Source: Oscillospiraceae bacterium (lineage in GTDB: Bacteria > Bacillota > Clostridia > Saccharofermentanales > Saccharofermentanaceae). From it: DNA of 64,000 bases. The position numbers were made by a program, and so were the translations under genes. The notes under the pieces are model-generated. The model did no database searches. It saw nothing but the letters and a program-made list of their open reading frames with translations, and was not told where the DNA came from. Shown here piece by piece: positions 58,521-64,000 of this stretch (positions are counted from its first letter, which is position 1; every line of letters begins with the position of its first letter). Location of the stretch: assembly GCA_900176545.1 (NCBI GenBank), contig FWXP01000001.1:1-64000 (forward strand), written 5' to 3'.

Positions 58521-59285
58521 ATACTTGATATATGCTGCTGCAATTCCTGCCACCGTCAGGACGAGACCTGCGATCAGGTATCCTGTCGGAATAGATTCGT
58601 TCTTTATTATGTCGGCGCCGTCAGTATATCCGAATGCCGTGATGTACTTTAGTGCTTTTGCATCGTCTGAGATGTTTGAGATGATATTGAGCATATACAT
58701 TCCTGCGGCAAGACCTATTCCTATGCCGAGGCCTGACTTGGCGATGAATGCGGAGATACCGAAGCAAAGACCGGCAATTTCTATCTGCATTAGGTAGTAA
58801 GCCAGGCTCATAAGAAGGAGCTTCTTCATATCGAGTTCTTCTCCTATCAGCTTCACGGATCCTGCAGTCAGTGCAAATGCTATGAGGTTAAGTATGGTGA
58901 TGAGGGCTATTACTGACAGGAGCTTCTCGGTGATCACGCGGATCCTGCTCACAGGGTGCGTCATGAGAAATTCCGCCGTCCTGTCCCTTTCTTCCTTCAT
59001 GAGGGAAGAGATCGCTGTTATTGCTGCAAAGAACGCACCGCCTATGCCTAATATGGAACCGCCCTCTACGGCGTAGAATCCCATGATCTCACCGAAGTTT
59101 AACTGATCCATACCGAATGCGGCGCTAAAGCCTCCCATGGAACTGAACATCCTGTTGACGTCGTCCATCTGATCCTTCATGGAAGGATACATGAAGATGA
59201 CGCTTGCTATTAGAAGACCTATAGACAGGCTCCAGATAAGAAGTGGAGTCCTGTTGACCTTGATCTCATTTCTGAATATATACAT
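58497..59285 (-). CDS. ABC-2-type permease
   Basis: 262 residues with six helices, starting MYIFRNEIKVNRTPLLIWSLSIGLL. FMYPSMKDQMDDVNRMFSSMGGFSAAFGMDQL is the extracellular loop seen in BcrB-type exporters. Downstream of the ATPase by 13 bases. Its stop region overlaps the end of the convergent HAD gene by 24 bases. Confidence 0.87.
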   Translation of the reverse strand: MYIFRNEIKVNRTPLLIWSLSIGLLIASVIFMYPSMKDQMDDVNRMFSSMGGFSAAFGMDQLNFGEIMGFYAVEGGSILGIGGAFFAAITAISSLMKEERDRTAEFLMTHPVSRIRVITEKLLSVIALITILNLIAFALTAGSVKLIGEELDMKKLLLMSLAYYLMQIEIAGLCFGISAFIAKSGLGIGIGLAAGMYMLNIISNISDDAKALKYITAFGYTDGADIIKNESIPTGYLIAGLVLTVAGIAAAYIKYSHKDLRS

Positions 59286-59298
59286 TTTGCTAATCTCC

Positions 59299-60189
59299 TT
59301 AGTTAGTTCCTTCGTAGAAGCTCATGAAGATATCTTCAAGTGAAGGTTCTGTTATGCTGATATCCCTTATCTCCATATCGGAAAGATGCGATATGAGTGT
59401 CTTGGCATCGCCGTTATATATGAACTCGACGGTGTTCTTCTCATGATCTTCCTTAAGTTCTGATATTCCCGGGAGCTTGGGGGTATCGGTTATTGTGTTC
59501 AGCTTTATCGTAACCTTCTTAGCACCTGCAGCTTCGATATTCGCGACCTTATCGTGCATTAAGATCTTGCCGTCCCTTATGAAAGCTGCGCTCCTGCAGT
59601 GTTCCTGAACCTCGGAAAGGACATGGGAAGATAAGAATACGGTAGCGCCTCTTTTGTTCTCTTCCTTAAGTATCTCGAAGAATTCTCTCTGGATAAGAGG
59701 ATCAAGGCCACTCGTAGGTTCATCCATTATGAGAAGTTCAGGCTCGTGCTGTAGGGCAGTTACGATACCGACTTTCTTTCTGTTACCAAGGGATAAGTCG
59801 TCCACCTTCTTGTTAAGGTCCAGACCCAGCCTTTCCGCCAGCTCCTTTGCTTTATTAGCGCACTTCTTATTCCTTATGGAAGCAGAGTATGAGATAACGT
59901 CCCTGACCTTCATGCCGGAGTAGAAATTGATTTCTGAAGGAAGATAACCTGTGTGCTCCAAGATCTTTACCTTATCGGTCACTATATCGTGTCCCAATAT
60001 TTTAGCTTCTCCTGAAGAAGGGGATATAAGTCCCAATAATGTTCTTATGGTGGTAGATTTTCCTGCACCGTTAGGACCGATGAATCCGAAGATATCTCCT
60101 TCTTCTACCGTGAGGTTCAGTTCCGTGATACCGCGGCTCTTGCCATAAGTCTTAGTAAGCTTTTTTATGTCTACAGCATTAGTTGTCAT
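59299..60189 (-). CDS. ABC transporter ATPase
   Basis: 296 residues. Walker A GPNGAGKST, signature LSLGNRKKVGIV, Walker B LLIMDEPTSGLDP, and SSHVLSEV. The C-terminal region KKVTIKLNTITDTPKLPGI is the regulatory extension. Together with the permease it forms an antibiotic-type exporter. Start overlaps the TetR stop by 4 bases. Confidence 0.93.
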   Translation of the reverse strand: MTTNAVDIKKLTKTYGKSRGITELNLTVEEGDIFGFIGPNGAGKSTTIRTLLGLISPSSGEAKILGHDIVTDKVKILEHTGYLPSEINFYSGMKVRDVISYSASIRNKKCANKAKELAERLGLDLNKKVDDLSLGNRKKVGIVTALQHEPELLIMDEPTSGLDPLIQREFFEILKEENKRGATVFLSSHVLSEVQEHCRSAAFIRDGKILMHDKVANIEAAGAKKVTIKLNTITDTPKLPGISELKEDHEKNTVEFIYNGDAKTLISHLSDMEIRDISITEPSLEDIFMSFYEGTN

Positions 60190-60791
60190 CTTAAGTACAA
60201 TCCTTTCCAGAATTCGATCAGCTTTCTGTAATCGCTGATCATCTTATCTACATCTATCTTTCCCGTTTGTGACATCTGCCAGATATATCCTTCTGATGCC
60301 AGATACATATCCTGATACATAAGTTCCAGGTCGAGGCCTTCCTTGAAGTCCTTGGGATCAAGAGGAGGCAGTGTCTTATTTGTCTTAAGGCTTGTGTATG
60401 GGGCTACGACTGCTCTTATATCGTCCCTTACTTCAGGATCATCTTCGTAATATGCTTTCACGGAGAAGTTTGTTATATCAGGGTATGTCTTCATCATGCC
60501 GGCCTTGGCGACAAGCCCTCGATACATCATCTCGAATATATCTCCCGTCTCGTAGCATTTGGCTTCCATAAGTGCCTTCATCGTTATCTCTTCGACCTTT
60601 TTCCATAAGAACAGATAAAGATCTTTCTTGTTACGAAAGTAGAAGAAGAGGAGGGACTTACTGATCCCGGCTTCGTCAGCTATCTCCTGGACGGGACTCT
60701 TCTTATAGGAGTTCCTGGAGAATACCCTGAATCCTGCATTAATTATCTTTTCCTGCTTCTTATTAGGAAGTGAATAGAATTTATCGTTCAT
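60186..60791 (-). CDS. TetR-family regulator of the exporter
   Basis: 201 residues. N-terminal KKQEKIINAGFRVFSRNSYKKSPVQEIADEAGISKSLLFFYFRNKKDLY is a textbook TetR HTH. Sits between the esterase and the ABC genes on the same strand, so it is probably autoregulated through the operator at 61663-61679. Confidence 0.92.
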   Translation of the reverse strand: MNDKFYSLPNKKQEKIINAGFRVFSRNSYKKSPVQEIADEAGISKSLLFFYFRNKKDLYLFLWKKVEEITMKALMEAKCYETGDIFEMMYRGLVAKAGMMKTYPDITNFSVKAYYEDDPEVRDDIRAVVAPYTSLKTNKTLPPLDPKDFKEGLDLELMYQDMYLASEGYIWQMSQTGKIDVDKMISDYRKLIEFWKGLYLR

Positions 60792-60806
60792 AGAATGCTC
60801 CTTTTG

Positions 60807-61640
60807 TCAAAGACTCTCTATCCATGTAAAGAACTTATTAAGTCCCTTATTCTCGCTTCGCTCTTCAAGGAAAAGACCTGCGGTATACCAGGAATGAGTA
60901 TTCTTCTTGTCTTCTACCTGATACAGTTCACAGCTGTTGCCGATCTGATCTGCTCTTTCCTTGAACTTCTCGGCACATTCATACGCTATGACACCGTCGT
61001 GCCTGCTCTGTATAAGGAGCATTGGTACATGGTTACTTCTCATAAGGGATACGGGCTCTGCATCCTTTCTGTCGTAGCCTTCATTCAATAGCTGACCAAG
61101 TAATGTCTTAAGTGTCCATGTAGCAGGTACATCAAAGCTGTATGGACCGCCCCAGCCGACGTATCCTATAACTCCGCTTATATCGACGCTGTATTTATCC
61201 TGATCCTTCTTTGAATAGCAGAGGATAGAGGATAAGTGAGCGCCTGCCGACGGACCGCAGATAATGAGCTTATCTGTAGGGATCCCTTTGTCCTTAAGAA
61301 GTCTTAATGCTTCGTTATAGCCTTTGCAGACATCTTCTATCTGAGCAGGATACTTATTCTTGGGTGAGAGCCTGTAGCCCAGGGATAACATCCTGTATCC
61401 TTCCGATGCGACCTTCTGTCCTACATAGTCGAAGAACTTAGGATTGCCGGCATTCCATCCTCCTCCATGGATCCAGATGATCACCTTATCGCTAATAAGC
61501 TTTTGGGGTTCGTAGTAGAGAAGATACTGATCCTTGTCGCTTCCGTAGGAAACATACTCGGGAGTTATTACTTTTCTGACCATAAACATCTTCAGAAATA
61601 ATCCGAAGTAGCTCAGGTTCTCTCTTGTTGAATCTTTCAT
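60807..61640 (-). CDS. Alpha/beta-hydrolase (esterase, HSL-like)
   Basis: 277 residues from ATG 61640 (AAGGAG upstream). Oxyanion IWIHGGGWNAGNP, nucleophile elbow CGPSAGAHLSS, and triad DG..NTHSW (Asp, His). First gene of a minus-strand operon esterase, TetR, ABC ATPase and permease, so the exporter may expel a product or the esterase may inactivate a drug. The alternative start at 61703 has no ribosome site. Confidence 0.87.
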   Translation of the reverse strand: MKDSTRENLSYFGLFLKMFMVRKVITPEYVSYGSDKDQYLLYYEPQKLISDKVIIWIHGGGWNAGNPKFFDYVGQKVASEGYRMLSLGYRLSPKNKYPAQIEDVCKGYNEALRLLKDKGIPTDKLIICGPSAGAHLSSILCYSKKDQDKYSVDISGVIGYVGWGGPYSFDVPATWTLKTLLGQLLNEGYDRKDAEPVSLMRSNHVPMLLIQSRHDGVIAYECAEKFKERADQIGNSCELYQVEDKKNTHSWYTAGLFLEERSENKGLNKFFTWIESL

Positions 61641-61662
61641 TTTCTTTCTCCTTATCCGTTCG

Positions 61663-61679
61663 TTGACCGAACCGGTTAA
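61663..61679. promoter_or_regulatory. TetR-operator-like palindrome
   Basis: TTGACCG-AAC-CGGTTAA, a 7-3-7 dyad with one mismatch, just upstream of the esterase start and next to a minus-strand -10-like TATTAA. Likely target of the TetR encoded in the same operon. Confidence 0.65.
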
Positions 61680-61792
61680 TAGTATTAAAACCCTATTGAC
61701 CAAATTTGAGAAGACCCCCTCTCTACTTAGCGTAGGTTGACCCGATAAAGCCTTGAAGGTTATCCTCGAACCATAAAGAGGAGGATAAGAAA

Positions 61793-62377
61793 ATGAGTTC
61801 TTACATAAACGGTGAAGTTATAAAGACACTAAGAGGAAAGAAAAATATGACTCAGGCGCAGATGGCGTCACTTATCGGAGTCAGCGATAAGACCATAAGC
61901 AAGTGGGAGACGGGAAGAGGGCTTCCTGATATCACTCTTATAGAACCTATAGCGGGGGCTCTTGATATATCTGTAGGAGAGCTCTTCGCAGGTGAGAAGA
62001 TAGTAAACAGGAATATCTCCGCGTCGATGCTTCGAAGCAGGATATATGTATGTCCCATCTGCGGGAATATAATCGAGGCCGTAGGCGAAGCTTCCGTCAA
62101 CTGCTGCGGAGTAACGCTTCCGCCATATGAATTCGAAGAGCCCGATGACAGCCATAAGATAGATATCGAGAGGATCGAGGATGAGCTGTTCGTTACGGTA
62201 GATCACCCTATGACCAAGGAGCATTATATAAGTGCCATTCTCTACAGGACATGCGACAGAGTAGAGACGGTCAAGCTCTATCCCGAAGGCAATCCCGAGT
62301 GCAGGTTCTTCCCCAGAGGACGAGGAGAGATCCTTATCGTCTGCAACCGTCACGGAGGTTATAAGATAAGAACATAA
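61793..62377 (+). CDS. XRE regulator fused to a two-iron desulfoferrodoxin-like domain
   Basis: 194 residues. HTH TLRGKKNMTQAQMASLIGVSDKTISKWETGRG (about 12-43). From residue 84 the protein has CPICG (Cys87, Cys90) and CCG (Cys104, Cys105), the desulforedoxin-type Fe(Cys)4 centre. The superoxide-reductase centre ligands are H121, H138 (VDHPM), H144 (EHYI), Cys184 and H187 (CNRHG). All five expected residues are present. It could couple redox sensing to transcription. Ribosome site GAGGAGG. Confidence 0.85.
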   Translation: MSSYINGEVIKTLRGKKNMTQAQMASLIGVSDKTISKWETGRGLPDITLIEPIAGALDISVGELFAGEKIVNRNISASMLRSRIYVCPICGNIIEAVGEASVNCCGVTLPPYEFEEPDDSHKIDIERIEDELFVTVDHPMTKEHYISAILYRTCDRVETVKLYPEGNPECRFFPRGRGEILIVCNRHGGYKIRT

Positions 62378-62397
62378 CTTATCGGTTTCCTTTATTG

Positions 62398-62403
62398 TAT
62401 AAT
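62398..62403 (+). promoter_or_regulatory. -10 box for the APH-like gene
   Basis: TATAAT preceded by ATTG and followed by CCATATGG, about 33 bases before ATG 62437. Confidence 0.45.
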
Positions 62404-62436
62404 CCATATGGAAATACGATAAAGGAATAGTGATCG

Positions 62437-63237
62437 ATGGAAAGCTTGATACAGAGCCTGCCTGAAGATATAAGAAAGCATATTGAAGGCAGAGAGTATT
62501 CTATAGATGACATAGGTAAGTCCGGATCGAAGATACTGATCTTCGATGATATGGTGCTGAAGATAACTGATAAGTCTTCTGATGATCGGGATGCGGTGCA
62601 GATGATGCGTTGGCTCGAAGGGAAGATTCCCGCGCCCCGGGTAATATCATTCGTAGAGGACGATAAATGCGCATATCTTCTTATGACAAGAGTCAGGGGG
62701 AAGATGTCCTGTGACAGATACTATATGGAGCGCCCCGATGAACTGATCCCGCTCCTTGCCAAGGCGATCAAGATGCTCTGGAGCATAGATATCAAGGATT
62801 GTCCTGTGATGAAGGATCTTGACGGGGAACTTAAGAAAGCTGAGTACAGAGTAGAGCATGGTCTTGTGGATGTAAGTGATGCCGAGCCTGATACTTTCGG
62901 CGAGAACGGCAGGTTCAAGGATCCGAAGGAGCTCCTGTCCTGGCTTCAGGACCACAGGCCTTCCTTGGAAACGGTATTATCCCACGGCGATCTCTGCCTT
63001 CCCAATATCTTAATTGATAACGGCGACATTAGCGGTTTTATCGATATGGGTAACTGCGGTATTGCCGATAAGTGGGAGGATATCGCCATGTGCTATAGAA
63101 GTCTTAAGCATAACTTCGACGGAACATACGGCAAGGTGTACCAGGGGATCGATCCCGTCCTTTTGTTCAAGGAACTTGGGATAGAGCCTGATATGGAAAA
63201 GATCGATTACTATATCCTTCTGGATGAGCTTTTCTAA
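62437..63237 (+). CDS. APH(3')-like aminoglycoside phosphotransferase homologue
   Basis: 266 residues, the typical APH(3') length. GKSGSKILIFDDMVLKITD is the nucleotide pocket. Brenner motif H183-G-D185-L-C-L-P-N190, metal Asp203 in GFIDMGNCGIADKWEDIA, the two catalytic blocks of APH(3') enzymes. Likely active kinase. Drug specificity cannot be read; chromosomal homologues may be silent. Followed by a CAT-like gene 12 bases later. Confidence 0.88.
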   Translation: MESLIQSLPEDIRKHIEGREYSIDDIGKSGSKILIFDDMVLKITDKSSDDRDAVQMMRWLEGKIPAPRVISFVEDDKCAYLLMTRVRGKMSCDRYYMERPDELIPLLAKAIKMLWSIDIKDCPVMKDLDGELKKAEYRVEHGLVDVSDAEPDTFGENGRFKDPKELLSWLQDHRPSLETVLSHGDLCLPNILIDNGDISGFIDMGNCGIADKWEDIAMCYRSLKHNFDGTYGKVYQGIDPVLLFKELGIEPDMEKIDYYILLDELF

Positions 63238-63249
63238 TCGGAGGAAAAT

Positions 63250-63912
63250 ATGAATTACAAGGTAATAGATAAAGACACATATTACAGGAAGGGAGTCTTC
63301 CGCCACTTTAGCGAAGACTGTAAGTGTTCTACTTCCATGACGGCTAGGGTGGATGTTACCAGGCTCGTTTCCTACTCGAAGAAGACAGATACCAAGTTCT
63401 ATATAAATTTTCTGTATATCCTTTCCAAAGTCCTGAATTCCAGGGATGACTATAGGATGGCATACCTTTGGCAGACAGAGGAACTCATATGCTGGGACGA
63501 GATCAATCCAACCCAGTATATTTTCCATGATGATACTAAGACCTGTACTCCGGTATATACGACCTACTATGAGGACTATAAGAGATTCTACGAATGTGCT
63601 TCTAAGGATATCGAAGAAGCCAAGAAGACTCGTGAATACGGTCTTGATCCCGTAAACCATCCCAACTGGTTCGATGCTTCCTATATATCCTGGCTCTCAT
63701 ACGATTCGCTTAATATCGAGCTGCCCGACGGCTATCTTTATTTTGCTCCCATAGTCAACTGGGGGCGTTACAGAGAAGAAGGAGGCAGGCTTCTTATGCC
63801 TGTGAGCGTCAGGATGAATCACGCTATAGCTGACGGCTATCTGATCGCTCTTGTATACCGCCTTCTGGAGAATGAGATAGAGAAGTTTACGGGAGATACA
63901 CATGAACTATAA
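63250..63912 (+). CDS. Chloramphenicol O-acetyltransferase-like protein (CAT-A family)
   Basis: 220 residues, close to the family length. VFRHFSEDCKCSTSMTARVDVTRL is the N-terminal core; the catalytic motif H191-A-I-A-D195-G (canonical H-H-A-V-C-D-G) is present. LSYDSLNIELPDGYLYFAPIVNWGRY is the substrate-side block. Coupled to the upstream APH-like gene and overlaps the following GNAT by 11 bases. Whether it confers resistance is not known. Confidence 0.88.
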   Translation: MNYKVIDKDTYYRKGVFRHFSEDCKCSTSMTARVDVTRLVSYSKKTDTKFYINFLYILSKVLNSRDDYRMAYLWQTEELICWDEINPTQYIFHDDTKTCTPVYTTYYEDYKRFYECASKDIEEAKKTREYGLDPVNHPNWFDASYISWLSYDSLNIELPDGYLYFAPIVNWGRYREEGGRLLMPVSVRMNHAIADGYLIALVYRLLENEIEKFTGDTHEL

Positions 63913-64000
63913 AGAGATGATGAAGATCGCCATGAGGCAATCGGCAGAAGACTTAGGCTGCAATGCCGACGACTTTGTAAGAAGCGAGAATGTAGTCGTG
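63902..64000 (+). CDS. Partial GNAT-like protein (5' end, window edge)
   Basis: 33 codons beginning MNYKEMMKIAMRQSAEDLGC, then NADDFVRSENVVV. I recall this start (A-M-x-Q-S-A-x-D-L-G-C) as characteristic of a clostridial GNAT acetyltransferase family. The rest lies outside the window. It overlaps the CAT-like stop by 11 bases. Confidence 0.6.
   Translation, partial: MNYKEMMKIAMRQSAEDLGCNADDFVRSENVVV

Noticed and set aside
1-64000. Integron or gene-cassette array (many small accessory genes on one strand)
   Set aside because: No integrase and no attC-like imperfect palindromes between the genes were seen. The repeated elements are promoter/terminator junctions, not recombination sites.
1-64000. 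CRISPR array, tRNA or rRNA genes
   Set aside because: No regular direct repeats with spacers and no tRNA cloverleaf or CCA ends were found on either strand.

Overview
The window looks like chromosomal DNA of an anaerobic Clostridia-type Firmicute, probably a gut or rumen Lachnospiraceae/Oscillospiraceae relative. This is inferred from strong GGAGG ribosome sites, TATAAT promoters with an extended TGn element, tightly packed and overlapping genes, and families common in Clostridia (MmcQ/YjbR, DUF3916, DUF6434, DUF6688, HXXEE, CPBP protease, HTH-desulfoferrodoxin). I cannot assign a species. There are no rRNA, tRNA, CRISPR or phage structural genes. Most genes lie on the plus strand; minus-strand blocks are a transposase fragment (1-186), a two-component system (13566-15861), a HXXEE gene (19621-20163), a Dus enzyme (24559-25497) and two ABC exporter operons (27623-29268, 58497-61640).

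Layout. 1-5.5 kb: the 5' end of an IS256-type transposase, an XRE membrane regulator, a small P-loop kinase, a membrane-anchored Ntn amidase, a run of small enzymes, and two truncated gene remnants (3914-4006, 5380-5514). 5.5-13.5 kb: deaminase, CPBP protease, a MerR-controlled aldehyde/redox operon (iron alcohol dehydrogenase, flavodoxin, hexapeptide acetyltransferase), a methyltransferase and an MFS exporter. 13.5-17 kb: a CitA/DcuS-like sensor and regulator facing a PQ-loop membrane protein and an SGNH-like protein. 17-27.6 kb: GNATs, unknown proteins, TetR/HXXEE, metallo-beta-lactamase-fold and adenosine-deaminase-like enzymes, GrpB, Dus, a methyltransferase and a flavodoxin-fold reductase. 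27.6-34.8 kb: ABC exporter, AAC(3)-like acetyltransferase, DUF3916, MmcQ, phospholipase-C-like, APH-like, NUDIX and DUF6688 genes. 34.9-49.9 kb: HEAT protein, acyl-CoA synthetase, XRE regulator, HAD, TtcA-like PP-loop enzyme, a broken XRE gene, a Cys-rich conserved protein, a PadR/ferredoxin/esterase unit and a pyrophosphatase-GNAT fusion. 49.9-64 kb: GH2 glycosidase, a string of GNATs, a SAP/DUF6434 - toroid - 2H phosphoesterase - NUDIX - HAD gene run, a TetR-controlled esterase/ABC operon, an HTH-superoxide-reductase-like fusion, and APH-like and CAT-like resistance homologues ending in a partial GNAT.

The region reads as an accessory 'small-molecule modification and defence' neighbourhood: about eleven GNATs (one fused, one partial), AAC(3)-, two APH- and one CAT-type homologues, several methyltransferases, two NUDIX hydrolases, two ABC exporters and an MFS exporter, each under local one-component regulators (MerR, three TetR, PadR, four XRE of which one is broken). 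The most striking non-coding signal is a recurrent promoter block of about 36 nt (six copies) whose -35 side often lies in the 3' arm of the preceding terminator. Other items worth attention are the pyrophosphatase-GNAT fusion, the HTH-desulfoferrodoxin fusion, the 55.2-58.5 kb operon, and a Met-rich mini-ORF followed by a terminator ahead of a GNAT pair.
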